DNA of 64,000 nt. Origin: Datnioides undecimradiatus (Eukaryota > Chordata > Actinopteri > Lobotiformes > Datnioididae). The stretch lies in assembly GCA_008933995.1 (NCBI GenBank), contig WARS01000014.1, forward strand, positions 9,471,192 through 9,535,191, given 5' to 3'. The notes beneath the pieces were generated by a model, which searched no databases, was not told the origin of the DNA, and saw only the letters and a list, made by a program, of their open reading frames with translations. Made by a program: the position numbers and the translations under genes. This document shows, one piece after another, positions 36,906-46,812 of the stretch. Numbering within the stretch: the first letter of the stretch is position 1; every line of letters begins with the position of its first letter.

Positions 36906-37431
36906 CTTGCTGACGTCGCAGCCTTGTCGGGACATGGTGGCCGTTCACCAACCATCCACGACTCCATCCATCTGGACCATCCAGGGTTGCACGGCACTCA
37001 TCAGTGAACAACACTGTTTGGAAATTAGTCTTCATGTACGTGTAGGCCCACTGCAGGCGTTTCTGCTTCTGAGCTTTGGTTAAGGGTGGCTGAATGACAG
37101 GTTTATGCATAACTGCAACCCTCTTGAGGATCCTACACCTTGATGTTCTTGGCACTCCAGAGACACCAGCAGCTTCGAATACCTGTTTGCTGCTTTGCAG
37201 TGGCATTTTAGCAGCTGCTCTCTTAACCCGACGCATTTGTCTGGCAGAAATCTTCCTCATTGTGCCTTTATCTGCTCGAACCCGTGTGTGTTCTGAATCG
37301 GCTACAGATCTCTTTACTGTACGATGATCACGGTGAAGTTGTTTTGAAATATCTAAAGTTGTCATACCTTCTCCTAGGCATTGAACTATTTCTCGCTTTT
37401 TGGCAGCAGAGAGATCCTTCTTCTTCCCCAT
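36904..37431 (-). pseudogene. Tc1-type transposase, C-terminally truncated
   Basis: An open frame begins at an ATG (37431) with MGKKKDLSAAKKREIV, followed by the paired-like helix-turn-helix DNA-binding region (TTLDISKQLHRDHRTVKR) and a second one (RQMRRVKRAAAK). The start of the DDE catalytic domain then follows (TVLFTDECRATLDGPDGW), where the D of FTDE is the first catalytic aspartate. Codons after about residue 176 are LINE sequence, so the other two catalytic acidic residues are missing. No transposase activity is possible. Confidence 0.85.
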
Positions 37432-37654
37432 ATTGCTGGAAAATGGTGGTCTGCTTTAATGTGGAACATCCATTCTTAAGTAGTTTCCCCTTTATTTGGA
37501 CTCACCTGCAAACTAATTGGCACAGGTGTCTGAGATTGATTGGAGTGATTGGAAGAGCCCTGACACACATTCCCATCCATGTGTTTAAACTGACAGACAA
37601 AAAAATGACCTTTATGACCTTTAAACACAATTTGCATAATAATGTGGAACGCGG
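36904..37654 (-). mobile_element. Tc1-like transposon, copy 1, 3' half deleted
   Basis: The right (5') terminus CCGCGTTCCACATTATTATG lies at 37654 on the minus strand, next to TA, with a second internal copy of the GTTCCACATTA motif near 37468. The left end stops in mid-transposase at a junction with LINE sequence (about 36904), so the other terminal repeat is lost. It is the same family as the full-length copy at 45046-46557. It sits inside a minus-strand LINE, and the deletion seems to have removed part of both elements. Confidence 0.85.
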
Positions 37655-38040
37655 TATATTGTTTGGAAAACACCGCACAGTCCTGGTGGGCACAGTGTTT
37701 TCCACACAGAGGTTTATATAGTCCGTGATGCAATGAGTTAGACTGTCAATGTCCTCCCCATGGTCCTCACAGAATACTTCCCACACAGTTGAGTCAAAAC
37801 AGTCCTGAAGAGCTTCTTCAGCCCCCTTGGACCATCTCTTCACTGTGCGGGTGGTAGTCAGTTGTCTTTGTACAACAGGCCTATACACTGGCTGGAGGTA
37901 AACCAGGTTATGGTCTGATCTACCCAGAGGAGGAAGTGGAGATGATGTGTATGCCTCCTTAGTGTTGGCATACAACAAGTCCAACATTTTGTTGTCTCTA
38001 GTGTGGCAGGTAATGTATTGGGTGAAGGTGGACAAAAGGC
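37655..38040 (-). mobile_element. LINE (CR1/L2/Rex group), minus strand, endonuclease end
   Basis: The minus strand gives the C-terminal part of an AP endonuclease domain: LGRSDHNLVYLQPVY at about 37905 is the typical SDH motif, followed by a linker (TVKRWSKGAEEALQDCF near 37830). The frame runs on into the Tc1 insertion at 37654. Together with 36030-36905 it forms one interrupted LINE that lacks the region between. Confidence 0.8.
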
Positions 38041-38340
38041 AGGAAAAGTTGTTTTTTTTTTTTTTTGATATTTGGATAAAGATAGGAAAGATATGAAAGG
38101 AAAGGCAAGAAAAGTTTTTTGATATTTGAATAATGATAGGAAAGATAGGAAAGGAAAGGCAGGAAAAGTAGAAAAGGGTACGTTAAGAAGGGTAGAAGGG
38201 GTTAGGGTAGGGGATAGGAAAGGGAAAAAAGAAAGAGAAAGGAAAAGGTGGAAGGGGGCAGTATGGTAAAGATAGGAAGAGAGGATAGGGGGTGAGGATA
38301 GGAAGGGGAAGTGGGGTAAGGTTTAGGGTAGGGGTATTTG
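38041..38340 (+). repeat. Purine-rich low-complexity tract
   Basis: Strongly A/G-biased plus strand. It opens with a T run (38051-38066) and two copies of a unit of about 60 bp around GATATTTG(G/A)ATAA(A/T)GATAGG, then long GGAAAGG/GGTAGGGG runs. It lies just past the 3' end of the coiled-coil gene and next to the LINE end. Confidence 0.8.
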
Positions 38341-38363
38341 AGGAGGGATGATGGAGTTGGTTG

Positions 38364-41097
38364 TTACTGACGAAGACAACGGTGCCAGAATCCCTTCTTT
38401 TGCTTCTTTTTCTCTTCGAGTTCCTGAGGAGACAATGACAGCTTCACTTCCAGCTCCTGCTTGTCTTCATCCCACTGTCGTGCTCTGGTCTCCCACTTCT
38501 CAGAGAGTTCAGACAGCTCCTTAAGGCGGCTCTCCTCTCATTTGAGAGCACTTCCCAGAAGCTCTCCTGTTTTTCAGAGAGCTCTTTGAGGTGGCTCTCC
38601 TCTCTTTTTGAGAGCACTTTCCTGAAGCTCTCCTCTTTCTTGGAGAGCTCCTTCAGGTGGCTCTCATCTCTCATTGAGGAGGCTGTCATGTTTTTGAGAG
38701 CTCCTCTGATGGCTTCCTGGTCAGAGAGTTGCTTCGAAGGCCCCTCTTTTTCACAGAGAGCTCCTTCTGATGGCTCTCTCTTGTGAGCTCTGTCTTGAAG
38801 CTCTCCTCTTTCTCGGAGAGCTCCTGAGGTGGCTCTCTATCTTCTCACTGACAGCCCCTTGAGGAGGCTGGTCATGTTTTGAGAGCTCCTCTGATGGCCT
38901 TCCCTGCTATGAGAGTTGCTCTTGTGCTTCTCCTCTTTTTCGGAGAGTATCTTTGGAGGTGGTGCCTCTTGTGAGAGCTGTTTCTGAAGCTCGCCTTTTC
39001 AGAGAGCTCCTTCAGGTGGCTCTCATCTCTTCTGACAGCTCCTTGAGGAGGCTCTCGTGGTTTTTCTGAGAGCTCCCTTGACATGGTTTCCCCTTTTTGG
39101 AGAGCACTTTGCAGAAGCTCTCCTCTTTTGAGAGAGCTCTGGAGGTTCCCTCCTCTCTCTTTGTGGGAGAGGCTCTTTTCTGTGCTCTCTTTCTTGGAGA
39201 GCTCCTTCTGGGTGGCTCATTCTCACTGACAGCTCCTTGAGGAGGTTGTCATGTTTTTTGAGAGCTCCTTCTGATGGCTCTCTATTTGTGAGAGCTGTTT
39301 GAAGCGCCCTCTTTTTCAGAGAGTCTTCTGATGGTTTCCTCTCTTTGTGAGAGCCTTGTCTTGAAGCTTTCCCTTTTTCGGAGAGCTCCTTGATAGTGGG
39401 CTCTCATCTCTCTCTGACAGCTCCTTGAGCAGGCCCTCCTCCTCTTTTCACAGAGAGCTCCTTCCAGGTGGCACTCATCTCTTTGTAGGAGAGTTGCTCT
39501 GAAGCTCTCCTTTTGAGAGCCTTTTTGAGGTGGTGTTCTCTCATGGTGAGAGCTGTTTCTTGAAGCCTGTCTTTTCTTTCAGAGAGCTCCTCCAGGTGGC
39601 TCTCATCTCTCTGGACAGCTCCTGAGGAGGCTCGGTTTTCTGAGAGCTCCTGACATGGCTCTCTCTTTTTGAGAGCACTCCTAAGAAGCTCTCCTTTGAG
39701 AGAGCCCTGAGGTGTCTCTCCTCTCCTTGTGGGAGCTCTTTCCCTGAAGCCTCCTCTTCTTGAGAGCCTTCAGGTGGCTCATCTTCACTGACAGCCCTTG
39801 AGGAGGCTATGTTTTTGGAGAGCTCCTTCTGATGGCTCTCCTCATTTGTGAGCTGTTTTGAACACGGAGGTGGCTCATCTTCACTGACAGCCCTGAGGAG
39901 GCTGTCATGTTTTTCGGAGAGCTCCTTCTGATGGCTCTCCTCTATTTGTGAGAGCTGTTTCTTGAAGCTCTCCTCTTTTTCGGAGAGCTCCTTGAGGTGG
40001 TGTTCTCTCTTGTGAGAGCTGTTTGAAGCTCGTTTTCCCCAGAGAGCCCTTCCAGGTGGCTCTCATCTCTTTCTGACAGCCCTTGAGGAGGCGTTCTCGT
40101 GTTTTCTGAGAGCTCCTTGACATGGCTCTCCTTCTTTTTGAGAGCACTTTAAGAAGCTCTCCTCTTTGAGAGCCCTTGAGGTTCTCCTCTCTCTTGTGGG
40201 AGCTCTTTCTGAAGCTCTTCTTGGGAGAGCCTGAGGTGCTCTCATCTCTCTCTGACAGCTCCTTGAGCAGGCTCCTCCTCTTTTTCAGAGAGCTCCTTCA
40301 GGTGGCTCTCATCTCTTTCTGACAGCTCTTGAGGAGGCTCTCGTGTTTTTCTGAGAGCTCCTTGACATGGCTCTCTACTCTTTGTGAGAGCTGTTTCTTG
40401 AAGCTTTCCTCTTTTTTGTTGAGCTCCTTCAGGTAAGTCTCCTGTATTTCTGAGAGTGCGTGCCTGAAGCCCTCCTCTCTCTCTGAAAGCTCCTTGTGAT
40501 GGCTCTCCTCTATTTCTTCCAGCTCCTTTTGGAGCTTTTGCACGACAAAGTCACAGGTCAGTTTGCTCTGTTCCAAAGCTGACTGTGAATCTCTCAGTTA
40601 GGCCATGGTGTTTTCGTGAACGTAAATCTGAGCTCGTATTTTTCTATTAGCCCTGCTGATATGCTGCTCTTTCTTAGCCAGGAGCTCTTTAAGCTGGCTG
40701 ACTTCTTTCTGCCAGCTGTCCTCCACACTCTTCAGTCCACTGGAGTCTTTGCATCCATCAGCAGATGCTCTGGTCCTCTCAGTCTCTCCTGTCATAGCAC
40801 GGAGGCTCTCTTGAAGAGGGATGATCTGTTCATCTCTCTTTCTCAGTTCATTTTTTGCCTTCTCATGCTCTTGTTTGCTCACACACCAGGCTGACATAGA
40901 CCCATCAAGCCTTTTCTCCAGAGTGGAGACATGGTGGTGAAGAGAGGAGATTTCTTCTTGCCTCTTCTTGTCCTTAGCTTGTCCTCCATCTCCTGTTTTT
41001 CAGTCTCCAATTGTCTCCTCAGGTCCTGCATGGCTCTATTATGGCCCTGTGCATAATTGGAGTTGACAAATGTCCTCGAATTCTGTCTTTGTGACAT
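38364..41097 (-). pseudogene. Intronless coiled-coil protein gene with 11-residue repeats, frame broken
   Basis: A minus-strand reading begins at an ATG (41097, MSQRQNSRTFVNSNY) and shows three parts. These are a charged, unique coiled-coil head to about 40530, a long repeat region to about 38430, and a C-terminal tail ending FWHRCLRQ with TAA at 38364-38366. The repeat is 11 residues, pattern E-S-(H/F)-x-K-E-L-S-x-K-E, seen as five perfect consecutive units near 40510-40346. Units with H and F often alternate (66-bp super-repeat). Breaks: a one-base loss near 40974, an in-frame TAA at 40598-40600, and many indels in the repeats. It has no introns, signal peptide or membrane segment. It resembles trichohyalin/golgin-like fish proteins only in composition. 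It may be a pseudogene or a poorly assembled real gene. Confidence 0.6.
38430..40530 (-). repeat. 33-bp tandem repeat array encoding hendecads
   Basis: About 2.1 kb of imperfect 33-bp units with plus-strand core GAGAGCTCCTTGAGGTGGCT. Many units are shortened by one to a few bases, which breaks the coding frame. Roughly sixty units fit the length. Longer blocks (for example around 39440 and 40260) recur nearly unchanged, which suggests block duplications within the array or mis-assembly. Confidence 0.85.
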
Positions 41098-43784
41098 GGC
41101 GCTTGATGATCTTAAAAATGATCCAAGCTGAAATCAGTGACCGCAGATATTGTAACCTATATCTGACTGGGGATTCTCTCTGAACACACAAACGATTGTC
41201 AGTGTTGATTCAGTGAAAAAGTGGCTGTGCTAATAAGCTTAGGTCTATTTATAAACTTTTTGCACGTCACTATCGCAAAGCTTTGTGATGTCACTAACTT
41301 TAGTCAGAAATATCACAACTCTTAATTAGTCATTCATAATTTCAGCATGAAAAGCCATTCAAACTTTAAATGGTTCACAACACTTAAACCTTTTTCACAA
41401 TAATTGAGATTTGTAACATTCTCCATATTTCTTAGCCAAATTTATTTTATATTTCATGCAGCTGTTCTTGGGTTTTTACATTGGTGTGTATTGGACATTT
41501 ATGTTCAGAGCTAGAGTGGGGGAGAGAACAGTTAGAGTGGAAGGAAAATTTCAACATGTTTTCAAAATTTCACACACACAGTGTTTCAAGGAGATGTATC
41601 TGAGCAGTGTGGCAGCCGGCCTGACGCCTAGTTGTGTCTCTGTTTGTACTTTAAATGAAACCATCTGAAAGGTTTTGAGGGAAAATGTCTCTCTGGTTGA
41701 ACTAACAGCTCACAGACATCTGAAACGTGACGAGGGACCACAACTAGATACTGCACCAAAGCACTGATGGAAGACAACCCTTTGGGATTTAAACTTGCTT
41801 TAAGGGAGGAGCACTGCATCTTTTTTGTGCTTCATAACTCAGCAAGGCAATGGAAAAGCATGAAGATGCTCGAACGTATTCCTCAAAGTAAAAAACAAGT
41901 TTCTTGAAGGGATTTCTCCCTTCATTGTTGAGCTGTTTTGAATTTCAGTAGAAAAAGTAAAATTATTGCTCAACAGTTTGGAAAAGATTTTTTTGCAAGA
42001 AGGTTTGCCAGCAGCATGAATCTGGCAGAGAGAACTGGTTTAGTGAAAGATCATTTATAAAGTTGCAATGACAAATCGTTGCTGAATGCACAATATTGCA
42101 AGGGTATAGAGTTTTAAAAGAACAAAAAATGAATGGGGCAGTAACAGTAGGATTTAAGGAATACCAGCAGGGCAGTGACGGTGGTGTAAACTTTACTTTC
42201 AGTTTAAATTATTATCCTGACCTTAGAAGAAAGACCTTCTGAACACTAGGATTATTGGAAATTTTGTTTTCCAATCAGTTATATGCAAATTACTTGGAAA
42301 AAAATGCAATCAGTTACTGAGCAGTTTTTCATTCTAGGAAAGGGTTTACATATTACTTGGATAAAGAGGCAATTATTTACATTAATAAACTTCAGTTGTT
42401 CCACATCTAAACACCATCTTCTGTGTCTCCTATGTTATTTTGCATAAGCAGAAATAGAAAAGAAACCATCATGTACATGTTGGCAAGTGACAACAGGAAC
42501 TTTGGAATGTTGGTGCAGCCAACCCTTAACTCCAAATCCTAAATGTAGCTTTGCCAGTGGCTTGGCAGGCAGCTAACATGTTATCTATGTATCTATGTGT
42601 TTAACATCTAACTGCAACAGCTTCACTGGCAAGCATATTTCTTGCCTCACTCCATTTTCAATGCCTGTGTAATGCTAATAGATCAAACAGACCAGTTTGT
42701 CCAGTGAACACCCAGGGACAAAGCTGATACCAACATGCCATCCAATGAATACTCCTTGTTTTCCTTTAAAAAGCTCCAAACACCTCAAGAACGAAGCAGT
42801 AAGATGGGAAGGTTGAGTCAAGGTCTAACATTTGAGCCAAAATTTGGACAAACGTTTCCTCCATGCAGCTGTGGCAGGATTATCATGTGACATGAGATCA
42901 GTGTCACAGCTTTGCAAAGTGGTGGGAACAATTCACTGACAGGATGAGAGACGCTGGGAAAATAACCCAACCATTGGTGAGCGTCCAAACTGATGGTCGG
43001 AGGAGACTGTTCCCAGTCTGCCAATGCTGCCATTAGCTCCGCCACCAATTCCCAGTCAGTGCTGTTCAGGGCTGGCATGATGAGTGTGATAATGGGAGAT
43101 TTGGCTGGAAACAGCTCCAACCTACTGCTGAGGTAGGTGTAAACTATATACTGTTTGGTTTGAAGCAGCTCTTTTTCATCTGCCTCGGTTTTGATTTAAT
43201 AAAAGGCAGTCTTTATCTTACATAACTGGGAAATGCAGTTTTTTGGGGGGCGGTTTGTTCCAGATAAATGAAGTGTAAAAAGCATTTCTGTACTTTTACT
43301 ATAGCTACTGTTATTATGTGACACTGATAATACTACTGTACATTTATTACAAGAGTGCCAACAGCATTTCTGTACTCTTACTACTGAACTTAATTCAGTG
43401 CACACTGAGAGATGTCTTATTGATTGACATTTTTTTGTACTTTGGAAATATTTTTGAGATACACATCGACATGACTGATTCAACTCATGCTTCATTGAAA
43501 ATGTTATTAAATGTTATTCTGCCAATAAATCCCCCATAATATAACACACTGGACTGATAATGAGAAGTCTGCATGTCAAAATGAACTGAAAAACTGACTC
43601 TTCAAATTTGTGATGAAACCTCACTTAATCTTCACTCAGTGTTTAACAATGAATGCGTTCAAATCTGTCTCAGTTTTCTGTATTTGGTCCAATCATGCTG
43701 TCAGGGTCAGGATTCAGGGTCAGGTCATGATCTGGACTCCCTTCTCTTCATCTCCATGACAGCCTCAGATGTCTCAGTCTCCAA
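41098..43784. other. Non-coding stretch between the coiled-coil gene and the C1q-like gene
   Basis: No supported exon. On the minus strand an AATAAA (43343-43348) lies about 440 bp past the C1q-like stop codon and could serve as its polyadenylation signal. Confidence 0.4.
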
Positions 43785-44602
43785 TTACATGAGGAAGACA
43801 AGGAAGCCACTGAAAGTGCTGCGCCGACTCTGATCAAATATGCTCTGCTTGGAGAAGAAAATGATCCAGAGCCTGTCCCCCTCCTCCATGGCCAGCGTCA
43901 TGCCATTTGAGCTGCTGCTGTGGTTGATCCTGGTGTTATAGATTTCAAAAATTTTCTCCCCATTCTTCAGCAGCACTGCCTTCATGGACGTGGAGTTTCC
44001 AACACAGCCGGTGAACCGGATGTAGTAGAGTCCTTTCACGGGGGCTGTGAAGACACCTGCAGTCAAAGAACAGGAGAAAACTGCTTAAATGTTAAACAGT
44101 GCCAGTTAAGTTTGCCTGAAAACAAACCAAACTTATCAAATCCACCAGTGACCCCCCCCGATGGTAAAACTCCACTGCAGAAGGCTTCAGTCTGAACAGG
44201 CAAGTCATACCTGTGTCCTGGTTATATGCATTGCTGATGTTTGTCGTCACCTTCTTGAACACCAATGTGGTGTTGCTGTCAAAAGATCCATGATGGGTCT
44301 CCTGTTCGATGTTCATGAGGGAGGCAGAGAATGCCACCTGAGATTTACCTGCAGGGGTACAGACAGAATGTCTTCATAAATACTGACAGTCTGCAAACAT
44401 GCATATAAATATCATGTAAAAGACATCAGTAGAGTTCAGCAGACTGACCTCTGTCTTCAAGCTCTTTCTCCAGTTTGTTCACTCTGGCTGTCAGCTGCTG
44501 AACCAGGACTCTTAGATCCTTTGTTCCATCTGTGTTTCCAGCCATAGGAATCTGAGCCCTGAGCAAACCAACCATCAACACAAACCAAAACCAGCCAAAC
44601 AT
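43785..44602 (-). CDS. C1q-like secreted protein, three exons, 187 residues
   Basis: Exons on the minus strand are 44602-44449, 44348-44211 and 44056-43785 (stop TAA). Introns start GT and end AG (GAG|GTCAGT, CTGCAG|GT; ACAG|GTATGA, CTGCAG|GT), both in phase 1, giving a 564-base reading frame. The start MFGWFWFVLMVGLL is a signal peptide. A heptad coiled coil follows (LVQQLTARVNKLEKELE). Then comes a C1q domain with AFSASL, the central KGLYYIRFTGCVG and the end FSGFLVFL. There is no collagen stretch, so it belongs with the short C1q-like/cerebellin-like proteins of fish rather than complement C1q chains. It is likely secreted as a trimer. An ATG upstream at 44707 would hide the signal peptide, so 44602 is preferred. 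The ligand is unknown. Confidence 0.85.
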
Positions 44603-45013
44603 TATGTCAACACCTACACTGTCAGCAAGAGAGGAAAAACTTCTACTAAACTGAAACACTCTGGTTACATATAAAAGCTCACATCTGACCTCTGGACTAA
44701 AAGCCAATGTTTAAATGACATGAAAAGCAAAGTTAGTTGAACTTTAACCCTACTGTTGTGTTCACCTCCCCGGTCTGTTTAAACTGCTCTTAAACTAGCA
44801 CAAAAACCATTTTTCACCACCAAATTTTTATTCAACATTCTTTAGCTTTGAACAATGTCTCAAAGTAGTGTTTAACATGAATTTATAGAATTAGACATAA
44901 AATAAATACAAATAGGCACTGAAAATGTATTACAAAGTGAACATGTAATGTAAAAAATAAATGGAAAACTAAAGACCAAACTCAACATGAAGTCGTGTGT
45001 GTGCGTGCACGTG

Positions 45014-45020
45014 TGCATGT
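45014..45020. other. Left target-site duplication of the SINE
   Basis: TGCATGT, repeated at 46813-46819 on the other side of the SINE and its Tc1 passenger. Seven bases is short for a SINE, so this is a candidate. Confidence 0.5.
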
Positions 45021-45045
45021 AAATGGGAAATGGCCTGCACTTATA

Positions 45046-46557
45046 CACCGCGTTCCACATTATTATGCAAATTGTGTTTAAAGGTCATAAAGGTCATTTT
45101 TTTGTCTGTCAGTTTAAACACATGGATGGGAATGTGTGTCAGGGCTCTTCCAATCACTCCAATCAATCTCAGACACCTGTGCCAATTAGTTTGCAGGTGA
45201 GTCCAAATAAAGGGGAAACTACTTAAGAATGGATGTTCCACATTATTAAGCAGACCACCATTTTCCAGCAATATGGGGAAGAAGAAGGATCTCTCTGTGC
45301 CGGGGTGTTTAGAAATAGTTCAATGCCTAGGGAGAAGGTATGATAACTTCACCGTGATCATCGTACAATAAAGAGATTTGTAGCTTATCTAGAAATACAC
45401 ACGGTTCGCCGAGTAGCAGATAAAGGCACAATGAGGAAGATTTCTGCCAGACAAATGCGTCGGGTTAAGAGAGCAGCTGCTAAAGTGCCACTGCAAAGCA
45501 GCAAACAGGTATCTGCTGCTGGTGTCTCTGGAGTGCCAAGAACATCAAGGTGTAGGATCCTCAAGAGGGTCATTCAGCCACCCTTAACCAAAGCTCAGAA
45601 GCAGAAACGCCTGCAGTGGGCCCACATCAGACATGAAGACTAATTTCAACAGTGTTGTTCACTGATGAGGCGCTATGCAACCCTGATGGTCCAGGATGAT
45701 GGAGTCGTGGATGGTTGTGAACGGCCACCATGTCCCGACAAGGCTGCGACGGGCCAGCAAGGAGCATGTTTTGGGCTGGAATCACGGAGAGAGGCCAACG
45801 CCCCTTCAAGGTCCCTTGAAGGTGTAAAATGACCCCTGTGAAATATGTGGAGTTTCTGATCGACCACTTTCTTCCGTGGTACAAAAAAAAAAAGAACCGT
45901 GCCATTCAGAGCAAGATCATCTTCATGACATCGCACCATCCCATGCTGCAAGGAATACCTGTGCATCATTGACTGCTATGGGCATAAAACAAGAAACCCT
46001 ATGGTGTGGCCCCATCCTCCCTGATCTCAACCCTATTGAGAACCTTGGAGCATCATGAAGCAAAAGATCTATGAGGGTGGGAGGCAATTCACATCAAAAC
46101 AGCATCTCTGGAAGGCTATTCTGACATCCTGCAAAGAAATTCCAGCAGAAACCATCCAAACACTGACAACTTCCATGGATGCAAGAACTGTGAAGCTCCT
46201 ATCCAATAAGGGGTCCTCTGTCAAATGTAATTTGGCCTGTTAAGATATTTTTGATTGAAAGAGCTTTTGATTTCAGCAAATATAACCTGCAAATGCTTGC
46301 AGTTTAACTAATGACCATTTTCAGTTGTTTACAACCAATAAAATGTTTTGAAACTCTATTGTGCGTAATAATGTGGAACAGTGCATTTTAAGATTTTGAT
46401 TTAAAAAAAAAAAGTTATGATTTGGAGGTTTGTTCAAAAACAGTCGAGTTATACTCTAATGCTTGATGACTTGAAAATTATGAGAACTATCATTTTTATA
46501 GATTATTTAGGAAAAAGAGAGAAAAATTACATTTGCATAATAATGTGGAACGCAGTG
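45046..46557 (+). mobile_element. Tc1-like transposon, copy 2, complete ends, IR/DR type
   Basis: Outer ends CACCGCGTTCCACATTATTA (45046) and, inverted, CACTGCGTTCCACATTATTA (46557) are flanked by TA (45044-45045 and 46558-46559). A second, inner copy of GTTCCACATTATTA occurs at 45235 and, inverted, at 46379. Each terminal repeat of about 200 bp thus holds two direct repeats, the arrangement known from Sleeping Beauty-type elements. Total length is 1512 bp. The transposase frame is broken. It is inserted in the tail of a SINE. Confidence 0.9.
45273..46243 (+). pseudogene. Tc1-type transposase, frameshifted
   Basis: It starts at the ATG in CAATATGGGGAAGAAG (45273), as in copy 1. The second helix-turn-helix (RQMRRVKRAAAK) is in frame at 45446-45481. 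The catalytic domain is scattered over frames: FTDE-like sequence near 45655, the conserved DLNPIENL at about 46023-46046 (which includes the last acidic residue), and a C-terminal tail ending at TAA 46243. Several single-base losses relative to copy 1 break the frame, so it is non-functional as sequenced. Confidence 0.85.
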
Positions 46558-46812
46558 TATAGCACTTTTCTAGTCATGTGACCACTCAAAGCACTTTACA
46601 CTACAAGTTGACATTCACCCATTTACACCAAACGAAACTGAGGATTTCTAACCCATTCATACACTGATGACACAGCATTGGGGGCAATTTGGGGTTCAGC
46701 GTCTTGCCCAAGGACACTTCAGCACATAGCCCTGAGGAGCTGGGGATCAAACCGCCAATCCTTGGATAGGTGGACGACCTGCTCTACCACTGAGCCACAG
46801 CTGCCCCACGAC

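Larger units (their letters stand above)
45021..46812 (-). mobile_element. tRNA-derived SINE on the minus strand, split by Tc1
   Basis: Read on the minus strand from 46812, the head GGGGCAGCTGTGGCTCAG carries an RNA polymerase III A box (TGGCTCAGTGGTAGAGC, 46797-46781) and B box (GGTTTGATCCCC, 46753-46742) at tRNA-like spacing. The body has a conserved block TGTCCTTGGGCAAGACGCTG. The tail runs through AAAGTGC into TATAAGTGCAGGCCATTTCC, similar to the tail of fish L2-type LINEs. The Tc1 element sits at the TATA of the tail (45046-46557), so the SINE occupies 46558-46812 plus 45021-45045, about 280 bp. This is an abundant teleost repeat type. Confidence 0.7.

Noticed and set aside
46558..46812. 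A functional tRNA gene at the A/B box pair
   Set aside because: The boxes belong to the head of a SINE with a long non-tRNA body; the segment lacks a complete cloverleaf acceptor stem.
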